The notes: a model not told the origin generated them from the letters alone. DNA of 64,000 nt from SIG701 sp045544955 (GCA_045544955.1 JAZPZY010000004.1:62001-126000); one strand, 5' to 3'. Positions 16,638 to 25,246 are shown, counted from the first letter of the stretch. Numbers and translations are program-made.

Positions 16638-17078
16638 ATGACCAGAAAAGAGTTTTTTGAAATCAATATGACGGTTTGTGATTGGGATGCGTCAGGTGAT
16701 GACGAGAAGGTTTTGCGTCCTTTGATAGAGCATTTGGCTAAGCAATCTGACGAAACTATCTTTTGCTTTGACGAGATTATGACGGAGCTGTTATTTGAAT
16801 TGGATACAAAACAGATCTTTCAGCACGCTTGCAAATACTCTCCCCAATCGGATGATGCGTTTCTTTATTCTCGGTGCTGTGCATTGATTAACGGCGAAGA
16901 ATACTATGAAGAAGCGAAAGCCGGAAGGGTTAATGAGCTGTGGCAAATGGAATTCGAGGCTATTTTATACGTTCCTATGCTTGCCTGGGCAATGAAACAC
17001 GATGAAGATGCTGACAACTACCCATATATAACTGCGAAATCTTACGAAACAGGAAGCAATGCCGAAGGATGGAAATAG
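16638..17078 (+). CDS. DUF4240 domain-containing protein
   Basis: A 146-aa protein starting MTRKEFFEINMTV with AGGGGAGGA upstream. The pattern TIFCFDEIMTELLFEL followed by SDDAFLYSRCCALINGEEYY is characteristic of DUF4240, a small domain often in accessory regions and sometimes linked to WGR or immunity-type contexts. Function is unknown. It is more AT-rich than the flanking core genes and lies inside an islet bounded by inverted repeats, which suggests acquisition. Confidence 0.8.
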   Translation: MTRKEFFEINMTVCDWDASGDDEKVLRPLIEHLAKQSDETIFCFDEIMTELLFELDTKQIFQHACKYSPQSDDAFLYSRCCALINGEEYYEEAKAGRVNELWQMEFEAILYVPMLAWAMKHDEDADNYPYITAKSYETGSNAEGWK

Positions 17079-17111
17079 AGTTGAATTCTGCTTCCTTCTT
17101 ACAATGAAAAT

Positions 17112-17146
17112 CCCCCGACAGATTGTCAAAATCTGCCGGGGTTATT
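17112..17146 (+). terminator. terminator between DUF4240 gene and the convergent hypothetical
   Basis: CCCCGACAGATT pairs with AATCTGCCGGGG (one mismatch) and is followed by TTATTTG. It could serve either convergent gene. Confidence 0.65.
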
Positions 17147-17155
17147 TGTTTGATA

Positions 17156-17635
17156 TCATTCTTCTTCATTGTCCAGATCCATATTCAATAGCTGGGGCAT
17201 ATTTTGGTATAGAATCGTTAAGGGTTCCCACCGTTCGTGCAGGCACAAATTTATCATAAAGCTATTATTATCGTACATAAATTTGTAACCTACAAAATCA
17301 TTAACTTCTATGCTCTCACTCCAACTGTTGTTACCAAACATCTCGGTTCTTTCACTTGTAAATGCATCTACATTCATCCACGTTTCATCAAATTGAATGG
17401 TTTCAGGATGAATAATATATTTTTCGTCTACTTCTATTAGTTCCTTTTCTTTATGTCTCCAAGGAACAAAAATCACATATAAAGGAGTATCCAGTGTTTT
17501 GTGCTTATAGGTGACTTTGGTTTTCCACAAAAACTTTTTCTTAACAGAATATATTTCGTCATGCGGACGTCGGTATTTTCCTAAAAGAATACCGCTGATA
17601 ATTCTTTCTTCATAATGGAATTTGATTATTACCAC
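17156..17635 (-). CDS. hypothetical protein of the AT-rich islet
   Basis: A 159-aa protein starting at GTG with AAAGGAG 8 nt upstream. It is rich in aromatic and charged residues (FHYEERI, WKTKVTYKHK, VPWRHKEKELIE) and has no signal peptide or membrane helix. I do not recognise a family. Like its convergent DUF4240 neighbour it is clearly more AT-rich than the surrounding genome and lies between inverted repeats. Confidence 0.65.
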   Translation of the reverse strand: MVIIKFHYEERIISGILLGKYRRPHDEIYSVKKKFLWKTKVTYKHKTLDTPLYVIFVPWRHKEKELIEVDEKYIIHPETIQFDETWMNVDAFTSERTEMFGNNSWSESIEVNDFVGYKFMYDNNSFMINLCLHERWEPLTILYQNMPQLLNMDLDNEEE

Positions 17636-17759
17636 TTTCGCTACTCCTTTCTGTTGTTAAATCTTATATGCTCAAATCCTTGTTTCATTTCATCGCCAGT
17701 TTCGCATTTGTACTACAAACGCATCGGGCGAATTCCACACCCCTATGATTATGTGTATC
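17636..17759. other. intergenic stretch without recognised features
   Basis: Upstream region of the hypothetical gene; nothing beyond AT-rich sequence is apparent, though its promoter must lie here. Confidence 0.4.
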
Positions 17760-17938
17760 GAGAGGCTCCCTCCGGCCGAGATGCATCGCATCTTGAGGAG
17801 CTGGCGCCGTAGGCGACTGAGGGAGAGTGCGTTATCCTAAGGCAAGACTAAAGCCAAAGTCACGTAGGATCCTTCCACTGCTAACGCGGTCCAATCTCTC
17901 CGAGATGTATTCCACATCTTGAGCGGAGGGAGGCTCTC
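17760..17938. repeat. MITE-like element with 15-bp terminal inverted repeats
   Basis: GAGAGGCTCCCTCCG (17760-17774) is matched by the reverse complement of 17924-17938 with one mismatch. Inside are nested hairpins, for example GAGATGCATCGCATCTT on the left, CGAGATG/CATCTTG on the right and a GCGTTA/TAACGC pair. It has no coding capacity. The sequence resembles GGCTCCCT...CTGAGGGAG repeats scattered in gut Clostridia, recalled rather than searched. Confidence 0.65.
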
Positions 17939-17997
17939 TGTTAGCCTCATTATATCACAAATCGGCAGAGAAAACAATCTCTCTGCCGATTTGTGTA
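17928..17997 (+). repeat. right copy of the islet inverted repeat, containing a perfect 16-bp hairpin
   Basis: Contains CACAAATCGGCAGAGA (17956-17971) and its exact reverse complement (17980-17995). The whole segment mirrors 16436-16502 at about 78 percent identity. The hairpin may also act as a terminator. Confidence 0.6.
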
Positions 17998-18077
17998 AAT
18001 ATCCTTATGAGAACGAGCCTTTTGCAGATGCTTTTTTCCACACACGGGGCACGCCCATATCATATACTGAATAACAA

Positions 18078-18104
18078 AAACCGGGGAAGATCCCCGGTTT
18101 TATA
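18078..18104 (-). terminator. intrinsic terminator of the two-helix membrane protein gene
   Basis: AAACCGGGGA (18078-18087) pairs with 18091-18100 around a 3-nt loop. A T-run follows on the minus strand. Confidence 0.75.
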
Positions 18105-18107
18105 TTC

Positions 18108-18881
18108 TTACTGATTTCCGGCAGCGGCGGCTTCAGCAGCAGCGGCTTCCAGTCTTGCCTTGCGGTCTGCTTCCACGCGTGCCAGCTTCTCGTAGTGAGC
18201 CTTGGTGCGGATATCAATGATACGGTTGATATCGGAGCAGGCCTTGTCGATGTCTGCGCCGTAATCTACGGAGATATTGAACACTTCTTTGCCGTCCTTG
18301 CCGAACAGAACGAAGTGATAATCCGTAAACTTATACAGGCGGTTGCCCACGAGACGCTCAAAGGGAACGCTCTGTACCTCAGCGTGATCCAGATCGATGT
18401 ACTTATAGGATCCGCCCAACTCCTCGTCGATCTGATCGTCGATGAAGGAGAAATGTCTGTGATGAATGTTGATACGCTCACCGGTGAAGAACAGAACGGC
18501 GGCGGAGAACATGCTGGTGCGGTTCTTACCGTCGGAGCCCTTCTTGTAGTACACTTCGTCGTTGAATTCGTAGCCGCGGAGAACCAGGGGCTGCAGGAAC
18601 TTCAAAGACTTCTCAAACAGTTCGAACCGGATCATGCCGCGTTCGATCATGTTTCTCATCTTCTCGCCGACCTGATACTCAATATCGTCACCGCTTGCCT
18701 TGCCGCTGCTGGCAAAGATCAGAACGCCCACACCGACCACCATACCGATGATGCCGGGGAAGCGGGTACTGCGGGAAATCATTGCCAGAATAACGCCGGC
18801 AACGATCAGAATCCAGCCAACGAGCGTAGCGGGAGAAATCCCCTTGGAAGTAAAGTATTTTAGATTCCGTTTCGTTTCCAT
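18108..18881 (-). CDS. hypothetical membrane protein with two N-terminal helices
   Basis: A 257-aa protein starting METKRNLKYFTSKG. Two hydrophobic helices (about residues 18-36 and 43-60) are followed by a soluble domain and an Ala/Glu-rich C-terminal coiled-coil-like tail (KARLEAAAAEAAAAGN). The soluble part has repeated short beta-like segments such as DYHFVLFGKDGKEVFNISVD, reminiscent of a PH-like fold, but I cannot name a family. The open frame extends 22 codons upstream; METK is chosen because hydrophobic helices then lie at a normal distance from the N-terminus. Confidence 0.7.
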   Translation of the reverse strand: METKRNLKYFTSKGISPATLVGWILIVAGVILAMISRSTRFPGIIGMVVGVGVLIFASSGKASGDDIEYQVGEKMRNMIERGMIRFELFEKSLKFLQPLVLRGYEFNDEVYYKKGSDGKNRTSMFSAAVLFFTGERINIHHRHFSFIDDQIDEELGGSYKYIDLDHAEVQSVPFERLVGNRLYKFTDYHFVLFGKDGKEVFNISVDYGADIDKACSDINRIIDIRTKAHYEKLARVEADRKARLEAAAAEAAAAGNQ

Positions 18882-19047
18882 ACTGTAACACTCCGTTATG
18901 TAAGATTTGTGGGTCAGCCCGACACGGCCACACCTATCACAATACAATTATAATACCACAAAACAACGCGATTGTCAATACGGAATCCCTTTTCCCGGCG
19001 ACAATTTCTTCGTGCGGATTTTGTACATATTCCCCATATTACAGGCG

Positions 19048-19734
19048 TCAGGGAATCTGCCTCTCCATGGCACGCTTGATCTCCTGCATTTCCGCATCCA
19101 CCTCGGCGATGGCCATGGCACAGATCCGGAGCCGATAACGCAGCTCCTCCGGAATGGAGCCCTCCGCCTTATAACTGAGATGATGCTCCAGGCTGGCCCA
19201 GCAGTCCATGGCAATGGTACGGATCTGCACCTCCACCGGCACACGCTCCGTCCTTTCGGAAAGATACACCGGTACGCTCACCACCAGGTGCAGTGAGCGG
19301 TATCCGCTTTCCTTCGGATGATGGATATAGTCGGATTTACGCAGGAGCATCACGTCGTCCTGCTTCAAAAGAAGTTCCGCCACCGTCTCTGTATCGCTTA
19401 TGTAGTTGCAGATCACCCGGACGCCTGCAATATCGGTAAGGGCTCTTTTCATTTCCTCGATAGTAGCCGGCACGCCCAGACGCTCCATTTTATGAAAAAT
19501 GGACCGGGGCTCCTTCAGGCGGGTCTCAATATGATGGATGGGATTGTAGTCGTACTTGGCGTGAAATTCTTCATCCAGCGTCTGCAGCTTCATCTCCACG
19601 GTGCGTATTCCCGCCCGGTACAGATGCATCTGCGTGCGGAATTCCTTCATGGCATCCGTCAGCGGGATGCCCTGTGCCGAGGCGGCGATCTCCGCCTGTG
19701 CTCGCGTGGGCATAGCCGTATTCTGCGTACTCAT
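19048..19734 (-). CDS. small alarmone synthetase (RelA/SpoT-like GTP pyrophosphokinase)
   Basis: A 228-aa single-domain (p)ppGpp synthetase of the RelQ/YjbM type. Visible motifs are IAGVRVICNYISD, KESGYRSLHLVVSVPVY and VPVEVQIRTIAMDCWASLEHH, the last two giving the synthetase active site. There is no hydrolase, TGS or ACT domain. Such enzymes make alarmones under cell-wall or other stress. A -10-like TATAAT occurs upstream on the minus strand (plus coordinates 19764-19769). Confidence 0.92.
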   Translation of the reverse strand: MSTQNTAMPTRAQAEIAASAQGIPLTDAMKEFRTQMHLYRAGIRTVEMKLQTLDEEFHAKYDYNPIHHIETRLKEPRSIFHKMERLGVPATIEEMKRALTDIAGVRVICNYISDTETVAELLLKQDDVMLLRKSDYIHHPKESGYRSLHLVVSVPVYLSERTERVPVEVQIRTIAMDCWASLEHHLSYKAEGSIPEELRYRLRICAMAIAEVDAEMQEIKRAMERQIP

Positions 19735-19920
19735 GATCCGTCCCCCTTTTTTCTCTTGGTTTTATTATACGCCGTGTTTTTTAACAGGATATAAACGTTC
19801 CGAAAGCAGAGCGAAAACTTTTCAAAATAAAAAACCACCAAATCCGCCCCTCTTTCCCCGCCATTTTCGCAGGGATTCCACAAAATTTGCTCTTTTATAA
19901 AAAAACCAAAAAAATACTGT

Positions 19921-19949
19921 TGAAAAGTTGACGGAACTGTGATAAAATA
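19921..19949 (+). promoter_or_regulatory. likely promoter of the CofE-like gene
   Basis: TTGAAA (19921-19926) and TAAAAT (19944-19949) with a 17-nt spacer, about 70 nt before the start codon. Confidence 0.6.
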
Positions 19950-20018
19950 TAGGATGTGATTTTTGATAAAGAATTTCGCAAAGTCGATTTTCTTTCCGAT
20001 TATAAGGGGTGTTGAAAC

Positions 20019-21212
20019 ATGAGCCGTACCATTGGTACCGTATCCCGAGGTGTAAGAGCACCGATCATCCGAAACGGCGACGACATTGTGGCAATCGTAA
20101 CCGATTCCATTCTGGAAGCGGCAAAGGACGAAGGATTTGCCATCCGCGACCGTGACATCGTTGCTATGACTGAAGCCATCGTGGCCAGAGCACAGGGCAA
20201 CTACGCCACCGTTGACGATATCGCCGAGGACGTCCGCAATAAATTCGGCGGCGAGACCGTAGGCGTGATCTTCCCCATTCTCAGCCGCAACCGCTTTGCC
20301 ATCTGCCTCCGCGGCATCGCAAAGGGCGCAAAAAAAATCGTCCTGATGCTGTCCTATCCCTCTGACGAAGTGGGCAACCACCTGGTATCCTGGGATCAGC
20401 TGGACGAACACGGCGTAAACCCCTACACTGACGTGCTTTCCCTTGAAAAATACCGGGCACTGTTCGGCTATGAAAAGCACCGTTTCACCGGCGTGGACTA
20501 CGTGGAATACTACGAAAAGCTGATCCGCGACTGCGGTGCGGACTGCGAGATCGTTTTTGCCAACAACGCCAAGGCCATTCTGGACTATACGGACAACGTG
20601 CTCTGCTGTGACATTCATACCCGGCAGAGAACGAAGAGAATCCTGAAAGCCGCCGGTGCAAAAACCGTGCTGGGACTGGATGAGATTCTGAACGCACCGG
20701 TAAACGGCAGCGGCTACAACGAAAATTACGGTCTGCTTGGCTCCAACAAAGCCACTGAGGATCAGGTAAAACTCTTCCCCCGTGACTGCCAGCCCATTGT
20801 GGACGCCATCGCCAAGAAGCTGTACGACGCCACCGGCAAAAAGGTGGAGGTCATGGTATACGGCGACGGTGCATTCAAGGGTCCCGTAGGCAAGATCTGG
20901 GAGCTGGCTGACCCGGTCGTCTCCCCGGCATACACCGAAGGTCTTGAGGGTACGCCCAACGAGTTGAAGTTGAAATACCTTGCCGACAACGATTTCTCGG
21001 AACTGTCCGGTGATGCTTTGAAGGAAGCCATCAAGGAAAAGATTGCGGAGAAGGACGGAAACCTGGTGGGACAGATGATCTCCGAGGGAACCACGCCCCG
21101 CCGTTTGACGGATCTGATCGGATCTCTGTGCGATCTGACCTCCGGCTCCGGCGACAAGGGAACGCCCATCGTATTCATCCAGGGCTATTTCGACAACTAC
21201 ACCACGGAATAA
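20019..21212 (+). CDS. CofE-like gamma-glutamyl ligase family protein
   Basis: A 397-aa protein resembling coenzyme F420-0:L-glutamate ligase (CofE, F420_ligase domain): IRDRDIVAMTEAIVARAQGN near the N-terminus, FPILSRNRFAICLRGIAKGA, and a later GDGAFKGPVGKIWELADPVV. CofE adds glutamate to F420, but Clostridia are not known to make F420, and no other F420 gene is here. In Chlamydia a CofE relative acts as a folate glutamyl ligase, so a role in glutamylating folate or another cofactor is possible (inference). It is monocistronic, with its own promoter and terminator. Confidence 0.75.
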   Translation: MSRTIGTVSRGVRAPIIRNGDDIVAIVTDSILEAAKDEGFAIRDRDIVAMTEAIVARAQGNYATVDDIAEDVRNKFGGETVGVIFPILSRNRFAICLRGIAKGAKKIVLMLSYPSDEVGNHLVSWDQLDEHGVNPYTDVLSLEKYRALFGYEKHRFTGVDYVEYYEKLIRDCGADCEIVFANNAKAILDYTDNVLCCDIHTRQRTKRILKAAGAKTVLGLDEILNAPVNGSGYNENYGLLGSNKATEDQVKLFPRDCQPIVDAIAKKLYDATGKKVEVMVYGDGAFKGPVGKIWELADPVVSPAYTEGLEGTPNELKLKYLADNDFSELSGDALKEAIKEKIAEKDGNLVGQMISEGTTPRRLTDLIGSLCDLTSGSGDKGTPIVFIQGYFDNYTTE

Positions 21213-21222
21213 GAAAAAGCGA

Positions 21223-21256
21223 AAAAGGTGCCGCAGGAGCGGCACCTTTTCTTTTT
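21223..21256 (+). terminator. intrinsic terminator of the CofE-like gene
   Basis: AAAAGGTGCCGC (21223-21234) pairs with 21239-21250 and is followed by TCTTTTTG. Confidence 0.88.
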
Positions 21257-21304
21257 GTATTATGAAAACCCCGCCACTATGGCGGGGTTTTCATAATACA
21301 AAAA
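21252..21304. terminator. perfect 25-bp bidirectional hairpin
   Basis: 21252-21276 and 21280-21304 are exact reverse complements separated by 3 nt, with T and A runs at the ends. It lies between two convergent genes, next to a second hairpin (21223-21250) and a third imperfect one (about 21301-21340) for the minus-strand gene. Confidence 0.85.
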
Positions 21305-21340
21305 GCGGTCCGCCCCGTTTTCCGGGGCAGACCGTTTTTC

Positions 21341-22654
21341 TCAGAAAATATCCTTCAGCATACAAACAAACGTATCCGCCACTTTTTCCGCCGTACCCTT
21401 GGCAAACAGGCTGGTATCCGCCTCGTAGCTTCGGTATTCATACGAGCGGGCACTGGGCAGGTAGCGGTAATTGCCCGTCAGAATAAAGGTAGTATCAAAG
21501 GGAGAGTGTTCACGGACGTGGATACCCACCGTAGAGAACACCTCATTTGTGCTGGTCATAAAGCCTATACTGCCGATGCGGAACACGTTCAGTTCCAATG
21601 TACCGGTAGCCGGCATGGCAGACCGGGTACGGATATCTCTTGCTTGATAAACGGAGGAGAAGCCGTACTCCCGTGCTAACTTGTTCCCCTCGTCTCTGCC
21701 CTCACTCTTCCAAACCCGGAACACCTCGTTAGCATCCTCCAGTCTATGATCCCAGGAGTGATCCACGTTGTACGTAAGCATGACCCGTTTTACCCGAATG
21801 TCCGTTCCCGTGACGGGCTTCAGCGAGGCGAGCGTTTCTATGGCATAGTCTGCCATCCGCTCACCGTAAGCAATCCAATCCAGCCCGTGATTCTCGGATT
21901 CAATGCGGCTGCTGGGATTCTGATTGCCGGACGCACCCATGAAAAAAGCAAACTGCATCCCAGTCTGCTTTTCAAAGCGGGCGCGGATCCGTCCTACGTA
22001 ACTGGAGGAGATTCCATAATACCCGACACCTCTTACGTTATCATTATGCGCCTGCCAGTTCATAAGCACGATATCCGGCTTTTCCTCCCGCCGGAAGCTG
22101 AGCAGCATCATGCGGGGATCGGTCTTTTCAGCGTGTCCCACAGCATCCTGCTCCCAGTTGCCGAAATTGGAGCCGGCGCACGTACCGTCCTTCATTACGT
22201 AATGGCGGATAAAATTCATGCCCTCCAGCTCGCGCACTGCAGTAAGCATCTCCGCCGCCGAAAGGTCTGCCAACGCCTCCTTGGCAGCCGCCACGGCGGC
22301 ATGCACAAAGGATTCCCGGAATCGAACCGCATCGGGCTGTTCCCCGTAGAGCAGCGGTGAGGAATGGCTGTGGGTAGCGGTACAGAAAATCTGCTCTCCC
22401 GGGATGCCGGTGGCTTCCGTCACCGCCGTCCGAACCTCCTGTGCCGCGGACAGATCAAAAGAAAGCTGGTCGGCGGTATACAAAAGCACCGTGTCTCCGC
22501 CCGATGAAACGGCGATACAGGTCAGATAAATATCGTCCACCACCGTTTGGGAGCGACGGATCTCATCATCGCCGTAGCCCGAAAGGCAAACGGGATAATC
22601 GGGTGTAATACATTCTCTTGCGTAACCGGCACAGAGGCCCTTGTCCTTATTCAT
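21341..22654 (-). CDS. neutral/alkaline ceramidase-like hydrolase without signal peptide
   Basis: A 437-aa protein matching the N-terminal domain of the neutral/alkaline non-lysosomal ceramidase family: AGYARECITPDYPVCLSGYG at the start, LLYTADQLSFD, and the zinc-site-like TATHSHSSPLLYG near residue 93. A later stretch FMGASGNQNPSSR also fits the family. Many bacterial members have unknown amide or lipid substrates. There is no signal peptide, so it is probably cytoplasmic. A perfect promoter lies upstream on the minus strand. Confidence 0.78.
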   Translation of the reverse strand: MNKDKGLCAGYARECITPDYPVCLSGYGDDEIRRSQTVVDDIYLTCIAVSSGGDTVLLYTADQLSFDLSAAQEVRTAVTEATGIPGEQIFCTATHSHSSPLLYGEQPDAVRFRESFVHAAVAAAKEALADLSAAEMLTAVRELEGMNFIRHYVMKDGTCAGSNFGNWEQDAVGHAEKTDPRMMLLSFRREEKPDIVLMNWQAHNDNVRGVGYYGISSSYVGRIRARFEKQTGMQFAFFMGASGNQNPSSRIESENHGLDWIAYGERMADYAIETLASLKPVTGTDIRVKRVMLTYNVDHSWDHRLEDANEVFRVWKSEGRDEGNKLAREYGFSSVYQARDIRTRSAMPATGTLELNVFRIGSIGFMTSTNEVFSTVGIHVREHSPFDTTFILTGNYRYLPSARSYEYRSYEADTSLFAKGTAEKVADTFVCMLKDIF

Positions 22655-22692
22655 ACAGCTGCACTCTTTCTATCGTTGTTGTACTTTTCTTC

Positions 22693-22721
22693 ATTATAGC
22701 CGCATTTTCCCCGTCTGTCAA
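22693..22721 (-). promoter_or_regulatory. consensus promoter of the ceramidase-like gene
   Basis: On the minus strand, TTGACA (22716-22721) and TATAAT (22693-22698) with a 17-nt spacer. Confidence 0.88.
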
Positions 22722-22732
22722 CACACTCTCTG

Positions 22733-22767
22733 AAAAAAGCGAGGTGCTTCGTGCCCCTCGCTTTTTT
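22733..22767 (-). terminator. terminator after the DUF1538/PII-like pair
   Basis: AAAAAAGCGAGG (22733-22744) pairs with 22756-22767, with T-runs in both orientations. Confidence 0.82.
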
Positions 22768-22773
22768 CCGTTT

Positions 22774-23484
22774 TCAGTTTTCCGTCTGCATCATCCGGGT
22801 GATACCCGCAAGAGAATCCACCGGCAGAGAGAAGGTCATGCCCCGTCCCTCGGCGGTCATATCCTCCGCCTCAGCGATGGCACGCATGATAGCATCCTTC
22901 TCGCCGGTACGTGCCACGATGAGAAGCATATCCTTCTCTGCCTGAATGGTAAAGCCGAAGAATTTCTCCGCGTTCTTTGCGTTCAGACCGCGGCCGTGAA
23001 GCACGGTACCGCCGCCGGCACCGGCCTTGGTAGCCGCCTCCATCACCGTCTCAGCGGAACCGCTGTTGAGGATGGTAACGATCAGACTGTATTCATAGGT
23101 TTCTGCCATGGCGGAATCCTCCGTTCTGTTTTTCTGTTGATTGACTGCCGGGGCACAGATTCGCTCCAGCGTTTTTCTGCCGGCCACGCTGCTGAGCGGC
23201 ACGGTAAACGCAATACCGTGACCGGGCTTTTCGATGGACAGCCGTCCGTTCAGCTCACGGAACAACGCCCCCGCCATACTGCGGGGCATCAGAGCAAACT
23301 GGACGTCCTTTTCCGGTTCACCAAGCCCCAAATACTGCAGGATCTCGCCGGTGGCAGTGCCTCTGCCGAAAATATTCATCCAGGTGTTCACGCCCAGCGT
23401 TTTGTAAACAGCAATCACTTTTTTCGCCTGTCCCCGATCCACTACGGTCACAGCCAGGGACAGCGGCAATTCTTTATTCTGCAT
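22774..23484 (-). CDS. tandem PII-like regulatory protein
   Basis: A 236-aa protein that looks like two PII-like (GlnB-fold) halves. The first half begins LPLSLAVTVVDRGQAKKVI and the second YEYSLIVTILNSGSAETVM; both have a glycine-rich mid segment (NIFGRGTATGE and GGGTVLHGRGLN). PII proteins sense small molecules and control partner proteins, often transporters. The start MQNKELP has GGAGG upstream; the frame before it overlaps DUF1538. It lies 16 nt after the DUF1538 gene, so it probably regulates that membrane protein. Confidence 0.75.
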   Translation of the reverse strand: MQNKELPLSLAVTVVDRGQAKKVIAVYKTLGVNTWMNIFGRGTATGEILQYLGLGEPEKDVQFALMPRSMAGALFRELNGRLSIEKPGHGIAFTVPLSSVAGRKTLERICAPAVNQQKNRTEDSAMAETYEYSLIVTILNSGSAETVMEAATKAGAGGGTVLHGRGLNAKNAEKFFGFTIQAEKDMLLIVARTGEKDAIMRAIAEAEDMTAEGRGMTFSLPVDSLAGITRMMQTEN

Positions 23485-23500
23485 CTGTATTTCCTCCGCC

Positions 23501-25024
23501 TCACGTAAGGGAGAGTTCAATGATCTCATAGTCGTCTCTGTAAATTTCGGTGCGTGCCGCCCTTGCCGTCTTGATCTTGTAAAGCAGGCCCATGATCTGA
23601 ATGGCGATCAGCGGCGTCATAGCAACCATGGCAACCACGCCGAAGGCGTCGGTCAAAACGTTGCCGTTGGGCAATGCGTCGCAGGCACCCATGGCAAGAG
23701 GCAGCAAAAAGGTAGCGGTCATCGGGCCGGAGGCCACGCCGCCCGAGTCAAAAGCGATACCGGTAAAGATAGGCGGTACGAAGAACGTCAGCAGCAGTGC
23801 GGTAAAGTATCCGGGAATGATCAGATACCAGATACTCATGCCGGTAAGCACACGCACCATGGCAAGCCCCACGGAAGCGGCAACGCCCACAGACATACAG
23901 ATCATCATGGCACGTCGTGTTACCACGCCGCCCGTGATCTCTTCCACCTGATTGTTCAGCACGTGCACCGCCGGCTCGGCGGAAACGATAAAGTAACCGA
24001 TGAGAAGTCCCAGCGGGATCAGTACCCAGTTGTACGGCTGCACGGCCAACTGCTGCCCTACCAGATTACCGACGGGCAGAAAGCCCACGTTTACGCCGGT
24101 AAGGAAGATCACAAGGCCGGCGTAGGTATAAAGAAGGCCCACGAATATCTTGATGAGCTCGCCCATGGCCATCTTTATCTTCGTCACCTGGAAAATAAGG
24201 AACAGCACGACGATGGGAAGCAGTGCCACGGCCACCTCTTTGGCATAATCGGGCAGTGCGTGACCGAACATGGCAAACAGCTGCCGGGAATTGTGCACCA
24301 TATCCTCGGAGATGGTGCCGGAAAGGGTAGCATCCGGCGGGGTGGTGGAGAAAAGCCCCAGTATCAGAACGGCAAGGATCGGGCCGACGGAGGCAAGCGC
24401 CACCATACCGAAGCTGTCCTCCCGGGAATCCTTATCCGCACGGACGGCGGAAAAGCCCTTGCCCAGCGCCAGAATGAACGGAACGGTAATAACGCCGGTG
24501 GTCACGCCGCCGGAATCAAAGGCCAGTGCCAGATAGTCTTTCGAGGTAAACGCCGCCAGAATAAACACAATGGCGTAGAAAAAGAGGAGGAGGTACGAAA
24601 GTTTGATATGTAAAAACGTGCGGAGGACGGCAATCACAAGGAAAATACCCACGCCCAGTGCCACCGTACCCACAATAAGCGATGCAGGTGTGGTGGGGCC
24701 GGAAACCTGCTCTGCCAGAACGGTAAGGTCCGGCTCTGCAATGGTGACGAACACACCGATGAGAAACGTAACGATAGAAATCAGCGGCAGCGACCGAGAT
24801 CTGGTCAGCGATGAACCGATTTTATCACCGATAACGATCATGGACATATCCGCACCCAGCGTAAACAGTCCCATACCGAAAATCAGCATAAACGAACCCA
24901 CCAGAAAGAGCGTGAGAACCGGGGTGGACACACCCATCGCAATACTCAACGCCACCACCACTGCCGTAATCGGCAGAACGGCGGAAACGGATTCACTGAT
25001 CTTTGCCTTCAATAACTTCCGCAC
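23501..25024 (-). CDS. DUF1538 multi-pass membrane protein
   Basis: A 507-aa polytopic membrane protein with about 12 hydrophobic segments in two similar halves; the near-repeat LAFDSGGVTTGVITVPFILA and IAFDSGGVASGPMTATFLLP marks the duplication. This fits DUF1538. Some DUF1538 proteins have been reported as sodium or potassium/proton antiporter components, but the substrate here is not proven. The start is a GTG at 25024 with GGGAGG upstream. Pairing with a PII-like protein suggests regulated ion or solute transport. Confidence 0.82.
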   Translation of the reverse strand: MRKLLKAKISESVSAVLPITAVVVALSIAMGVSTPVLTLFLVGSFMLIFGMGLFTLGADMSMIVIGDKIGSSLTRSRSLPLISIVTFLIGVFVTIAEPDLTVLAEQVSGPTTPASLIVGTVALGVGIFLVIAVLRTFLHIKLSYLLLFFYAIVFILAAFTSKDYLALAFDSGGVTTGVITVPFILALGKGFSAVRADKDSREDSFGMVALASVGPILAVLILGLFSTTPPDATLSGTISEDMVHNSRQLFAMFGHALPDYAKEVAVALLPIVVLFLIFQVTKIKMAMGELIKIFVGLLYTYAGLVIFLTGVNVGFLPVGNLVGQQLAVQPYNWVLIPLGLLIGYFIVSAEPAVHVLNNQVEEITGGVVTRRAMMICMSVGVAASVGLAMVRVLTGMSIWYLIIPGYFTALLLTFFVPPIFTGIAFDSGGVASGPMTATFLLPLAMGACDALPNGNVLTDAFGVVAMVAMTPLIAIQIMGLLYKIKTARAARTEIYRDDYEIIELSLT

Positions 25025-25124
25025 GAGTAAACCTCCCAAGACGTACTGTATATAATTATATATGAAAATAAACCTTCGGTCAAGGCAGGTGCATTTTGCA
25101 AGGTGTAAACATACTGTAAACAAA

Positions 25125-25158
25125 CGTAGGTGCTGCATTTGAAAGTGCAGCACCTACG
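25125..25158 (-). terminator. 13-bp stem in the DUF1538 upstream gap
   Basis: CGTAGGTGCTGCA (25125-25137) pairs with 25146-25158. On the minus strand it is followed by TTTGTTT. It may be a second terminator after the foldase gene. Confidence 0.5.
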
Positions 25159-25246
25159 CGAGTTTTCCCTTGCCCGATACGACGGTCATTTTTGCCCGTT
25201 CCGGGCAAAAAAACGGGAAATCACGCAGCATATTCCCGTGGAATTT

